From the NCBI GenBank assembly GCA_947561715.1, contig OX387202.1:13467001-13531000 (forward strand): a stretch of DNA of 64,000 bases, given 5' to 3'. A model generated the notes under the pieces. That model ran no database searches and was not told the origin of the DNA. It saw only the letters and a program-made list of their open reading frames with translations. The stretch's first letter is position 1. Each line of letters starts with the position of its first letter. The position numbers and the translations under genes are program-made. The stretch comes from Ascidia mentula (lineage: Eukaryota > Chordata > Ascidiacea > Phlebobranchia > Ascidiidae). Below are positions 14,201-23,612 of this stretch, one piece after another.

Positions 14201-14789
14201 TAGATTTAATTTCCGTTGTTCAGCAATTACATTAAAAGTGGAAAATTCGATATGTTCCAAAAGACTACTAATGATTATTTTCAAAAATGACTAAACTCAT
14301 GAAATAAACTTTAACTATAAGTGAAAACGTTTGAACTATTTCAGGTGAATTTGTATCTAACATCAGTTTCAAAGAAACAAAAAACATCAAATGATACTTA
14401 AAATGACTCTCTTACTTGTATAAATTTTCTGCTCCAGCTCTGAGTCTCATTTGCTTGCACAACTGCTGGTTAATCACAGTTCTTTGGCTCTGCATCTTGC
14501 TTCTTTGTGTAGACAGAACTGGATTGCAACCCTGATTAAAGAAAATTTGTATTATTATTTTTTATATAGTTCATTGAGTAGGAAATCATTTTTTAACATA
14601 ATAATTTGCATGACTATTTCTTTTCTTTCATAATAGAGATATTGCTATACCTACTTACAAGTTTATTGATAATTTCATTGATAAAAAACAACATGCCTCA
14701 TAACAAATATAGTAAGAAGCACAGCATACTCAAGGTTGACCTACCTTTCTGGGTGAAGGAGTGGCGCTAAGCGGCCTAAGGATCTCCAT
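2288..14789 (-). CDS. RHPN: Rhophilin (HR1 - BRO1 - PDZ Rho-binding scaffold), complete
   Basis: Rhophilins bind GTP-Rho through an N-terminal HR1 coiled coil and act as cortical actin scaffolds. Fifteen phase-consistent exons (- strand, in order): 14789-14745, 14531-14416, 13381-13253, 12782-12704, 11847-11645, 9292-9126, 8367-8180, 6927-6771, 6417-6295, 6075-5981, 5315-5216, 4542-4466, 4255-4115, 3165-3013, 2674-2288. They total 2160 nt, giving 719 residues against about 690 for vertebrate RHPN2. Exons 2-3 encode HR1 ([20 protein letters not shown]). Exons 4-11 encode the BRO1 domain ([16 protein letters not shown]-like [40 protein letters not shown]). Exon 12 carries the DLFHRLGP motif before the PDZ domain in exons 13-14. 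The last exon is a basic Ser/Asn-rich tail. The only weak donor is that of exon 3 (GTTCAT). The start is the first ATG, heading a short 15-codon exon. I cannot say whether it is orthologous to RHPN1 or RHPN2. Confidence 0.93.
5471..5794 (-). other. Unexplained 107-codon open frame inside a rhophilin intron
   Basis: Between rhophilin exons 10 and 11 a same-strand frame stays open for 107 codons, with a balanced, leucine-rich composition (for example [37 protein letters not shown]). It begins next to a TGACGTCA palindrome at 5765 and has no rhophilin homology that I recognise. It could be an alternative exon, a captured or transposon-derived coding fragment, or chance. The predicted helical, hydrophobic pattern is more protein-like than the shadow frames around it. 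Confidence 0.25.
6205..6262 (+). repeat. tRNA-derived repeat fragment (3' half), related to the 21-23.6 kb array
   Basis: The core CAGGGTCGTGAGTTC and the following CTCACCGGGAGC match the T-arm and 3' acceptor strand of the tRNA-like unit repeated at 21.0-23.6 kb, with two substitutions in the T-loop and T-stem. The 5' half is not preserved. It lies in the rhophilin intron between exons 9 and 8. Confidence 0.6.
7066..7110 (-). repeat. tRNA-like B-box / T-arm fragment
   Basis: On the minus strand GCGAGTTCGAATCTCACC forms a T-arm-like hairpin with a good B-box (GTTCGAATC). The remainder of the cloverleaf is not convincing. It is probably a decayed tRNA-derived SINE in a rhophilin intron. Confidence 0.4.
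13570..13694. mobile_element. Foldback element with 28-bp inverted arms (rhophilin intron)
   Basis: Arms at 13570-13597 and 13667-13694 are inverted copies matching at 26 of 28 positions (core ACTGTTGAAAATA), separated by 69 bp. This is typical of a small MITE or of a transcript hairpin. It lies between rhophilin exons 3 and 2. No target duplication was recognised. Confidence 0.6.
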
Positions 14790-15423
14790 TTTTACTAAAC
14801 TTTGTACTTGTACGTTCGGAATTTTAATAAAGTAGACAACCGTTATCCGATACGTAAATGAAACAAAATGAGATTGAGTCCGATTTGGCGTCGACCGTTT
14901 CCATGTGTTTCCCTTTTTCTTTCAATTGTCTTATGGGTCTGCCTTTTTTCTTTCAGGTCTCTTAAATCATCTCGGATTGTGGAAATCAAATTTTACGAAT
15001 TATTGTAGAAATATTAGGGTGTTTTATACGTAATATATATTTTACGTCGTAGAAGGTTTTGCATGGAATGCATTTTGTCATTTGGTTAGGCCTCAACAGT
15101 TTAAATTTTCGCGTCGCGTTTTAAACGGTTTTGTTTACATCGGATAACAATAGGGAATTACCCTCAGGTGCAAGAGCTTCTGTTTATTATGACGTGTCAA
15201 TAACAAAGTTTCAGACGCGGAAAGATTTCCATCAACATATTGAACAGGTGTGTAACTTGTATCTTCTTTTTTGTCTTATGTTATATTACCAATTGCTGGA
15301 CATACAATTGTCGTTTTTCAAAAATGCAGATCAACGGTTAGAGAAGGAGTTTCATTTGATTTAAAACTGCCCGAAAACAATTTTGCAATGTTATAAAACT
15401 ACGTCGTACACATAAGCACAGAC
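14790..15423. promoter_or_regulatory. Bidirectional intergenic region, rhophilin / TRIQK
   Basis: The rhophilin start codon (14789, - strand) and the TRIQK start codon (15424, + strand) face away from each other across 634 bp, so both 5' ends and promoters must lie here or in upstream untranslated exons. I see no clear TATA box or CRE palindrome. The stretch contains no supported coding exon. Confidence 0.5.
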
Positions 15424-15801
15424 ATGGGAAGGAAAGATTCTTATAACCGTGGATCTAACCTTGAAACATACAGAAAGCGAATTGGTTGGTTGTTGTGCTG
15501 TATAAGGTTTAACACCCATTTTCAAATACTATCTTGTTTTAGGTAAACAGGAGTATCATAGAACCAAAGGTGCTGTAAGGTCCATAAAAGATACATCAGA
15601 TGCGAAGCAATCAGCTCTTGGAATTAAGGTAAAATTCTTTTCAAAACTGCCCATTTTGGTTTGTGCACATTAATATTATGCACATTAGCACATATATATG
15701 TATATAACATTTTGTTTCAGGAGGTATTGCTCGTTATGCTGGCAATATTTATCACGCTGTCCTCGGTATACCTGATCTTTATCTACTCATTCTCAAAATG
15801 A
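15424..15801 (+). CDS. TRIQK: TRIQK (triple QxxK/R motif-containing) small ER membrane protein
   Basis: Three exons, 15424-15484, 15543-15628 and 15721-15801, total 228 nt and encode 75 residues. The protein starts MGRKDSYN, continues with ETYRKRIGKQEYHRTKG (the spaced Q/YxxK/R motifs that name the family) and ALGIKEV, and ends in a single hydrophobic helix of about 22 residues (LLVMLAIFITLSSVYLIFIY) and a short tail. Vertebrate TRIQK has 86 residues with the same start, the same GIKEV junction and one C-terminal membrane helix; it is an endoplasmic reticulum protein with a reported role in cell growth and morphogenesis. The intron 1 donor (GTTGGT) is weak, but phase and homology require it. 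The gene is head-to-head with rhophilin and tail-to-tail with CTU1. Confidence 0.9.
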
Positions 15802-16352
15802 AGACAAACTTTGAAAAAACAAGAGAAAACCATGTATTTATGTCAAAATTCTACTGTGCATTTGTTTACAAATTCATTTTACTTTCACTACTTCTGTGTT
15901 TCTATTAATTACACCAGCTTTTATATTTTAAAGAGAATGTAAATCTTTCTATGAGAATGTAAATTAATGCAATTGATGTATTTGAATTTATACCTGAAAT
16001 TTTAAAACTATGTTTTATTTTTTCAACGTTTTGAATAAACTGACACAATATAACCTGTGGAAATATGTCAGCGAATTAAATAGCATTATCACAACCAATA
16101 ACAAACAGACTACATGTCAAAAAACATCTTTTGACTATTCATTTCATGACAAAAGGCTTGTTTTTTTTCAAATTTTTATCAAACAGAAGATCTAATAAGG
16201 TGACTTAATTCAAAAATGATTGTAAAAAGATTCAACTGTGTGCTTCTCGAACAACAGTATAAGTTATATAAAAGCATGACAATAAAAACTTATGTCAAAG
16301 TAAAATGAGCTAGTGATGTGGTTCATGAATTCAAATACTAAAGAGGTTATAA
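15802..16352. other. Convergent 3' region, TRIQK / CTU1
   Basis: Sequence between two facing stop codons. It holds the 3' UTRs of TRIQK (+) and CTU1 (-). On the + strand AATAAA variants occur near 16032 and 16281. Nothing else was recognised. Confidence 0.5.
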
Positions 16353-17507
16353 CTATATAGTCAAACTGCTCATGTCAATCTTCTTCAAAACAGTTGCACC
16401 TTCACCACACATGCAAGAAACAGTCGATGCTTTAAGGTCTTCAGTTTTTTTTACACTCTTCCCACAAGTCTTATTTGTATCACATTCTCCTCCACAACAA
16501 ACATTGTTCAAAGTTGAGTTCTTTTGGGTTCGTGGCTCAAAGTGTTGTTTCACTTTGCTTGTTTTACCAATGCCAAGCTTTGGTTTGCCTTTGTTTAAAC
16601 CCTCCAGCAACACACATGCCTTGCAGATCTCGTTGGATGATATATATCCACACCTTGTGCAGTTTGACTGAACAGGCATCTTTACCCCCTCTTTGACAGA
16701 CATCATTTCACCAGAATGTATGATGTCTATGATTGCACTAGGTCGTATTGCCTCGAGATCTTTCAAATAGGTTCTTGCATGGCCTCGATACGCATTTGGT
16801 GAGTATATGCACTCAGTGGAAAAGTAGTCGAGCTTCTTGTAATATGCATAAGCTACAATTTCCTTTTCATAAGTGTATTTAAAAGGCTTCACCCTTGGAA
16901 TACCACTGGGGTCATCACCAGTAATGATCGCTGTGCAGCGCTGAAGTCTGGCAACATCTCCACGCAAAATGTTCATAATTATGGTCTCAGCCACATCGTC
17001 AGCATTGTGTCCAGTTGCTATTTTGTCTACTTTCTGCAGCATGGCACCCCGGTCCAATGCCTGGCGCCTGAAGACCCCACAAAAAGTGCAATTGTTTTTT
17101 CTTCCAATCTGCTTAACTATTGCGTCCATTGACCAACCATAAAGGTCTTCATACGAAAGGATCAACAAAGGCAGGTCGTATTGCTGTTGATTCCGCTTTA
17201 CTGTTTCAAGGGAGTCATCTCTGTACCCGGTAATACCTTCATCTATAGACAACAGCACTAACTTGAGTCCATAATTATATCTTTCATTGAGCAACTTCAG
17301 CACGTACGCAAGTACAGTTGAATCCTTTCCCCCAGAAGCGCCGATCGCAACTTTTTCGCCTCGCTGAAACAGTTTACCTTTTGTGATTGTGTGATGTATT
17401 TCCAGTTCGAAAGCCCAATAAAAGCACTCTTTACAAACTGCATTGCCGGTTTTAGGTCTTTTCAAAAAAGCGTTTTTGTCCTTACACAAAGTGCACTTGA
17501 CTGGCAT
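16353..17507 (-). CDS. CTU1: CTU1, cyto-tRNA 2-thiolation subunit (ATPBD3/NCS6)
   Basis: CTU1 with CTU2 thiolates U34 of tRNA Lys, Glu and Gln, using sulfur passed along by URM1. The gene is one uninterrupted reading frame of 384 residues. Visible in order: an N-terminal CxxC...CxxC zinc site (CTLCKDK ... CKECF, residues 5-30), the PP-loop ATPase motif [10 protein letters not shown] (about 56-65), the central CTFC cysteine pair, [19 protein letters not shown], and a second zinc site (CTRCG ... CKAC) followed by [14 protein letters not shown] Cys-rich tail of about 80 residues after that is longer than in human CTU1 (348 aa). The frame stays open 39 codons upstream, but MPVKCTLC is the start that aligns with the family. 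A perfect TGACGTCA lies about 85 bp upstream, at 17592. Confidence 0.95.
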   Translation of the reverse strand: MPVKCTLCKDKNAFLKRPKTGNAVCKECFYWAFELEIHHTITKGKLFQRGEKVAIGASGGKDSTVLAYVLKLLNERYNYGLKLVLLSIDEGITGYRDDSLETVKRNQQQYDLPLLILSYEDLYGWSMDAIVKQIGRKNNCTFCGVFRRQALDRGAMLQKVDKIATGHNADDVAETIIMNILRGDVARLQRCTAIITGDDPSGIPRVKPFKYTYEKEIVAYAYYKKLDYFSTECIYSPNAYRGHARTYLKDLEAIRPSAIIDIIHSGEMMSVKEGVKMPVQSNCTRCGYISSNEICKACVLLEGLNKGKPKLGIGKTSKVKQHFEPRTQKNSTLNNVCCGGECDTNKTCGKSVKKTEDLKASTVSCMCGEGATVLKKIDMSSLTI

Positions 17508-20500
17508 TTTGGCCGAATGCTCAAACAATGCAAAACGATGGCATGAAACGTTCTTTGAACTGGCACAATGTTGCAACACACGTGAAATCAATGACGTCAA
17601 TAAACGTGCAGTTAGCCCCACCAAGCGAAATTGTTTCCCAATTCATTTAGTCACACGATGACGCCCTGGTAATAAAAGCGAATGAGTTTCACGACACCCA
17701 AAATCGTGAAGCGTTCTTATTTTAAAGAGAAAAAAAAAGAAGACAAAAAGAAACAAAATGATAATCTCTGTGCTGTATTAGAGTACGTTGTGTTCTTGTT
17801 TGTTTCTCTTTTTATCGTTGTGCTAATACAAAGAAAGAAAATAACTAAAAACGAGCAGTGACTATACAGGAAATTGCGCTTTTTATCAATATGTTAGTTT
17901 TTGTTAAAAAGCACGTTGTTTTGAAACATCGTGAAATTCCGCCATTTTCAAGGCAATGTTTTTAACCATTTACTATTATTGTTTTTTGCTGAGAATAAAA
18001 AGACTGACCTATACTGTTATTAAATACTTTTTACTATTCTTCGTTACCGGCAACAACAAAGCAATAATTTAAATAGTCGAACGGTTTAGTTTTGTGAGAC
18101 ATAGTTTTTCAATACGCATACCTACAATTGCAACTTTCAAGAACAACCAACAACAGGTATTTGTTTTTTAGGGAACCCCTTACAATAAGTCGTTTCCGTA
18201 AGGGTGCTGACTGGACCGGCGCTTCCCTTAGGCGAACTAGGCAACCGCCTAGGGGGCAAAGTTGCCTGATTTTGTACAGCGCCCCACCAATATGCCAAAA
18301 ATACACATCGGGATAACCTTTCGATTCGTGCCAAAAAAACTGCAATCTACTTACAGTAATGTAAATAACAACGATTTTGGTGGCAGAAAGTGGAGCAAAA
18401 AAAGAAATAAGCCTTGGGTGCAGAATGCAAAATGCAAATGGAGCTTGTGACTGTACGGGTGCTGGATTATCAAATAGCCGTTAGGGCCTCGTAGGCCTGT
18501 GTATTTTTGTTGTTTTCTGTCAACACGCGAACTGAAGTGTGTTTGCCTAGCAGTATTTCAGGGTAGTCCAAGCTTTTTAACGAAGTCCAATTTTATTCAG
18601 GAAAATACGCCCGTTGGCCAGAATAATTTTCGAAATTTTAATTTTTTTTTAATATGTTTCCAAAACTGCTATCAAGCGCAATGCAAAGGAAAGTGTTATA
18701 TTTAACCAATAGATTTTGGAAGAATATTTATTTGAAGTTAAACAGCCCAAAAAATTGGGCCATGTACAACACAATTGGAAATCACAGCCCTGGGTCACAC
18801 ACGTTTGATAGCAGTCAACTAAGCCTGTATCTATACCGGTAAATATGAACCATTGAAGTGAACTTATTTGATTTCTACATTATATCAATTTGAGAAAATT
18901 TCAATAACTCTTTACAAATACAACATGGTTTAAAAAATGTCAGGAATTACAGCCCTAACTCTTTTTGCCGAAGCCTTTTCGTTCTGCTGTCGCTTTAAAA
19001 ACCACATCGAGTTACATTTGCGACCCCGCACAGATAAAAGCAACACGGCCAAAGTGGCACTTGATGGCCAACAAACAAAGATTGAACGGAGTGTGGGCGC
19101 AGTCCCGGGCAATCAAACATTATACATGATTTATTGAATAAATAAACGCCATACAAACAAGACAACGTCCGCCCAGTCATAAGGCTTCATGTATGAAAGT
19201 TCAACTTGCCCAGAACGCTGCTTTCACGAAAACCTATGCTGTACATGCGCAATACAAGAACCGACACAGGATCATAGTCCTTGCATACGATTTTATTGGA
19301 CTATTAAAATCATTGTTAACTAAATCAACTCTTTGTCAACTTATTAAACATCCCAGCGTTGTTTGTTTTGGGTTGGTGGTGAAGACAATTGAAACAGTGA
19401 AGAATTTTTTTTCGTTGATTCTTGGGGCGAAACAGAATTGCTTTGTTTCAACTTTCAAAGTCCAAACAAAGTGACAAGCCAACTTGGACTTCCATCATGA
19501 AGTTTCCAATGAACCAAGCAAATGTTGGTTAAGACACGAAACAATACGACAAGCGAAATTAAATGTTTTTCGATTCAATAATTTCTGCAAGAATCATATT
19601 TTTGTGAATCTACAAAGGCAAAATAGGATTTTTCAGACCGGCAAAAATGCGGCCGTCATAAGAAATCAATAATCCCATTTATGTTGTGTGGCGTGACAAA
19701 CATTAGTCGAGGATAGACGAATGTGAACGAGTGGATCGCTCAGATCGGGCGGATATAACAACGCTGTATAAGAGAAGATAAATTTCAACATATTGGCGGC
19801 ACATGATAGTCATCGAATGAAAATAATTTACAAAATATCAGGCAAACAAATGGTTAACCGGAAGAGTAAATAGTTGCTTCGATACTAGCTTGGAACTTTG
19901 GACCCGGGCTTAAAATACATAATAGTTTTTCCAAAATGGCCAAGGAAAAATATACATTCAATCATTCAACATTTGTTTTCATTGAACCAGAGGTTCTCAA
20001 CTTGGAATCAACAATGACCTACATGAAGATCCTCAAGATTTTTCCATAAAAAAATACTAGATCATTTTAGTTGTACCGATAGTATATGTCTTTGAAAGAA
20101 AAAAATGAATTGCGTTATATATCAAGAAAGTTTCAATCAAAGAAAACGCTGAACTTCCAGAAACATGCTGTGTTTTATGCAAAGATATTTAAGCAATATG
20201 CACTGAAGTAACCTTTAAGTCGTAAAGTTTTACAACTTAGGCAACTAATCAGTAGTGCGTTGTTTGAGCCGCGCCTTTTTCTTGACTATGCAAGGGAATG
20301 TTTGCGATCGTGCGAATACGGTGCCTTACGTCGTAAAAAGGTAGTTAAACTGCCTAAATACAAAACCTCAACATTTTTTGAGGTAATTTTTCTAAAATGT
20401 TATGTGGTGCGACAACAACATCATTATTACTGTCGCCATTGTGAAATCAATTTAGTTTTGTTTCTGTGGAGTTTTTTAAGGCCGGGTCCACAATCACGCT

Positions 20501-21020
20501 TTGCGCCGGCGGATTCTTTGTTTGTTTCATTATACGCCGGCGTGCGAGCGTACGCTCGGGACATTAAAACAAACAAAGAATACGCCGACGCAAAGCGTGA
20601 GTGTGGACCCGGCTTAAGGGCCAAATTTAAGCATGGAACCCTAACAAATAAAATCAAAAATTCTGTGCGAAATTGCTCCAAATATTTGCCAAAACTGTTA
20701 GCTTATCTTCCTTGCTGTACAATAGAGACGAAGGTATGCGGACGGGTGCTGAACTACTAATAGAAGAGCAACAAGAAAAGTATTAAAACTAAATTTGTCA
20801 AGTTTTATAATATCATAGTTCCTCTGGCGCAGAGTTGGGACTTCGTGCTTCCTTTATACCGCAAAGAAGCCGATCCCCTGTACCGGCCCTGTAAAAGTGG
20901 ACAATTGGTTAAAAGCTTGCAATTTCGAACAGTTTCGAAAAGCTGCGTTTTAGAAGAATCATTGGATGTGTACTACTGTTTTTAAATAGTATGTACCAAT
21001 CACACATCAAGAAACTAAAA
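17508..21020. other. Gene-poor, repeat-bearing interval
   Basis: No supported exon. It contains the CTU1 promoter side (TGACGTCA at 17592-17599), a GC-richer patch at about 18200-18300 (CTAGGCAACCGCCTAGGGGG) that looks like transposon debris, a hAT-end-like GAGGTTCTCAACTTGG at about 19990, and the TTAA-flanked foldback element at 20480-20613. Frames of 60-166 codons here are not supported by splice sites or recognisable homology. Confidence 0.45.
20476..20617. mobile_element. MITE with long inverted repeats flanked by TTAA (piggyBac-type)
   Basis: The element spans 20480-20613 (134 bp) between two TTAA copies (20476-20479 and 20614-20617). The ends GGCCGGGTCCACAATCACGC and, on the other strand, GCCGGGTCCACACTCACGC are near-perfect inverted repeats that continue through CTTTGCG and the ACAAACAAAG block, so the element folds into one long hairpin. 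A TTAA target duplication is the signature of piggyBac-class integration. The element carries no transposase, so it would be a non-autonomous copy. Confidence 0.75.
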
Positions 21021-21223
21021 TTATTTTACAATGACAACGCAGAAGTAATGCCATGCTTACGCATAGCAAGGCGGGATCGCCCCACTGCGCAGGCCCTTTA
21101 TATTTGGCGATCACAGCTCTAATATTCTGATCATGAGGTTCACAGGCTTCGCAGCCAAGGCATTGCAGCCAAGCTGGATCAGCCACTTTTCCCGACAAGT
21201 CGGAGCGAGATCTGAAAAATCAA

Positions 21224-21296
21224 GCTCCCGGTGAGGTTTGAACTCACGACCCTGGGCTAACCAGGCCCAACGCTCTACCAACTGCGCTACAGGAGC
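21224..21296 (-). tRNA. tRNA-like gene, array copy 1 (anticodon GGT, Thr-like, or tRNA-derived SINE)
   Basis: The 73 bases read on the minus strand fold as a cloverleaf. The acceptor stem is GCTCCTG/CGGGAGC, and the anticodon stem TGGGC/GCCCA encloses CTGGTTA (anticodon GGT). The T-arm is GTGAG-TTCAAAC-CTCAC, fully paired. The D-arm has one mismatch (GCGC/GAGC) and two spacer bases. A-box TAGCGCAGTTGG and B-box GTTCAAACC are good, and TTTTT follows 4 bases after the end. Anticodon GGT is unusual for eukaryotic threonine tRNA and base 37 is T, so function as a normal tRNA is doubtful. Confidence 0.5.
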
Positions 21297-21592
21297 TCAG
21301 TGGCTTCACGGGGTATATTGTGGCCAAGGTACACTGGTGCGCAAGCGCACAACTTGTCAGGCGACCTTCACATGCGTAGAGGATCTCCACCACCGTAATC
21401 AGACAACGCAGAAGTAATGCCATGCTTACGCATAGCAAGGCGGGATCGCCCCACTGCGCAGGCCCTTTATATTTGGCGATCACAGCTCTAATATTCTGAT
21501 CATGAGGTTCACAGGCTTCGCAGCCAAGGCATTGCAGCCAAGCTGGATCAGCCACTTTTCCCGACAAGTCGGAGCGAGATCTGAAAAATCAA

Positions 21593-21665
21593 GCTCCCGG
21601 TGAGGTTTGAACTCACGACCCTGGGCTAACCAGGCCCAACGCTCTACCAACTGCGCTACAGGAGC
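21593..21665 (-). tRNA. tRNA-like gene, array copy 2
   Basis: Identical by eye to the copy at 21224-21296, one 369-bp period further on. Confidence 0.5.
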
Positions 21666-21961
21666 TCAGTGGCTTCACGGGGTATATTGTGGCCAAGGTA
21701 CACTGGTGCGCAAGCGCACAACTTGTCAGGCGACCTTCACATGCGTAGAGGATCTCCACCACCGTAATCAGACAACGCAGAAGTAATGCCATGCTTACGC
21801 ATAGCAAGGCGGGATCGCCCCACTGCGCAGGCCCTTTATATTTGGCGATCACAGCTCTAATATTCTGATCATGAGGTTCACAGGCTTCGCAGCCAAGGCA
21901 TTGCAGCCAAGCTGGATCAGCCACTTTTCCCGACAAGTCGGAGCGAGATCTGAAAAATCAA

Positions 21962-22034
21962 GCTCCCGGTGAGGTTTGAACTCACGACCCTGGGCTAACC
22001 AGGCCCAACGCTCTACCAACTGCGCTACAGGAGC
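21962..22034 (-). tRNA. tRNA-like gene, array copy 3
   Basis: Identical by eye to copies 1 and 2, with the same promoter boxes and T-run. Confidence 0.5.
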
Positions 22035-22330
22035 TCAGTGGCTTCACGGGGTATATTGTGGCCAAGGTACACTGGTGCGCAAGCGCACAACTTGTCAGGC
22101 GACCTTCACATGCGTAGAGGATCTCCACCACCGTAATCAGACAACGCAGAAGTAATGCCATGCTTACGCATAGCAAGGCGGGATCGCCCCACTGCGCAGG
22201 CCCTTTATATTTGGCGATCACAGCTCTAATATTCTGATCATGAGGTTCACAGGCTTCGCAGCCAAGGCATTGCAGCCAAGCTGGATCAGCCACTTTTCCC
22301 GACAAGTCGGAGCGAGATCTGAAAAATCAA

Positions 22331-22403
22331 GCTCCCGGTGAGGTTTGAACTCACGACCCTGGGCTAACCAGGCCCAACGCTCTACCAACTGCGCTACAGG
22401 AGC
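22331..22403 (-). tRNA. tRNA-like gene, array copy 4
   Basis: Identical by eye to the preceding copies. Confidence 0.5.
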
Positions 22404-22699
22404 TCAGTGGCTTCACGGGGTATATTGTGGCCAAGGTACACTGGTGCGCAAGCGCACAACTTGTCAGGCGACCTTCACATGCGTAGAGGATCTCCACCAC
22501 CGTAATCAGACAACGCAGAAGTAATGCCATGCTTACGCATAGCAAGGCGGGATCGCCCCACTGCGCAGGCCCTTTATATTTGGCGATCACAGCTCTAATA
22601 TTCTGATCATGAGGTTCACAGGCTTCGCAGCCAAGGCATTGCAGCCAAGCTGGATCAGCCACTTTTCCCGACAAGTCGGAGCGAGATCTGAAAAATCAA

Positions 22700-22772
22700 G
22701 CTCCCGGTGAGGTTTGAACTCACGACCCTGGGCTAACCAGGCCCAACGCTCTACCAACTGCGCTACAGGAGC
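22700..22772 (-). tRNA. tRNA-like gene, array copy 5
   Basis: Identical by eye to the preceding copies. Confidence 0.5.
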
Positions 22773-23068
22773 TCAGTGGCTTCACGGGGTATATTGTGGC
22801 CAAGGTACACTGGTGCGCAAGCGCACAACTTGTCAGGCGACCTTCACATGCGTAGAGGATCTCCACCACCGTAATCAGACAACGCAGAAGTAATGCCATG
22901 CTTACGCATAGCAAGGCGGGATCGCCCCACTGCGCAGGCCCTTTATATTTGGCGATCACAGCTCTAATATTCTGATCATGAGGTTCACAGGCTTCGCAGC
23001 CAAGGCATTGCAGCCAAGCTGGATCAGCCACTTTTCCCGACAAGTCGGAGCGAGATCTGAAAAATCAA

Positions 23069-23141
23069 GCTCCCGGTGAGGTTTGAACTCACGACCCTGG
23101 GCTAACCAGGCCCAACGCTCTACCAACTGCGCTACAGGAGC
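23069..23141 (-). tRNA. tRNA-like gene, array copy 6 (last direct unit)
   Basis: Identical by eye to the preceding copies. It sits in the truncated sixth unit, 64 bp before the switch to inverted orientation. Confidence 0.5.
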
Positions 23142-23438
23142 TCAGTGGCTTCACGGGGTATATTGTGGCCAAGGTACACTGGTGCGCAAGCGCACAACTT
23201 GTCAGCCTTGGCTGCGAAGCCTGTGAACCTCATGATCAGAATATTAGAGCTGTGATCGCCAAATATAAAGGGCCTGCGCAGTGGGGCGATCCCGCCTTGC
23301 TATGCGTAAGCATGGCATTACTTCTGCGTTGTCTGATTACGGTGGTGGAGATCCTCTACGCATGTGAAGGTCGCCTGACAAGTTGTGCGCTTGCGCACCA
23401 GTGTACCTTGGCCACAATATACCCCGTGAAGCCACTGA

Positions 23439-23511
23439 GCTCCTGTAGCGCAGTTGGTAGAGCGTTGGGCCTGGTTAGCCCAGGGTCGTGAGTTCAAACC
23501 TCACCGGGAGC
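23439..23511 (+). tRNA. tRNA-like gene, inverted array copy 7
   Basis: The same 73-base cloverleaf on the plus strand inside the inverted terminal unit, followed by TTGATTTTT. It faces away from copy 6, so the two could be transcribed divergently. Confidence 0.5.
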
Positions 23512-23612
23512 TTGATTTTTCAGATCTCGCTCCGACTTGTCGGGAAAAGTGGCTGATCCAGCTTGGCTGCAATGCCTTGGCTGCGAAGCCTGTGAACCTT
23601 ATTTTACAATGA

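Larger units (their letters stand above)
21035..23205 (-). repeat. Direct tandem array, 369-bp period, about 5.9 copies
   Basis: Successive occurrences of GACAACGCAGAAGTAATGCC are 369 bp apart. The first copy begins at the left target duplication and the last stops at 23205, within the GCGCACAACTTGTCAG block. Any long frame read through it repeats identically because 369 is divisible by three, so the 107-codon frames seen here on the minus strand are by-products and not genes. Confidence 0.9.
21021..23612. mobile_element. Composite insertion: 369-bp tRNA-bearing tandem array with inverted terminal copy, 14-bp target-site duplication
   Basis: The same 14 bases, TTATTTTACAATGA, occur at 21021-21034 and 23599-23612. 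Between them are 2564 bp made only of copies of one 369-bp unit: a direct array (21035-23205, repeat starts at about 21033, 21402, 21771, 22140, 22509 and 22878) and then one copy in opposite orientation (23206-23598, 393 bp, slightly more than one unit). By eye the units are identical. Each contains a tRNA-like gene followed by a T-run. Read along the tRNA sense (- strand), the 5' end of the block is the inverted part. The structure fits one recent retroposition of a multimeric transcript, or insertion of multimeric DNA followed by little divergence. Confidence 0.8.

Noticed and set aside
18181..18300. GC-rich patch at 18.2-18.3 kb as a possible gene fragment
   Set aside because: Frames are short in all directions and the CTAGGC/GCCTAG inverted motifs suggest transposon debris instead.
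20260..20760. 166-codon plus-strand frame
   Set aside because: It runs straight through the TTAA MITE hairpin, so the frame is fortuitous.
21244..23491. Repeated 107-108 codon frames (MSGKVADPAWLQCLGC...)
   Set aside because: They come from the 369-bp array, run through tRNA-like sequence, and recur only because the period is divisible by three.
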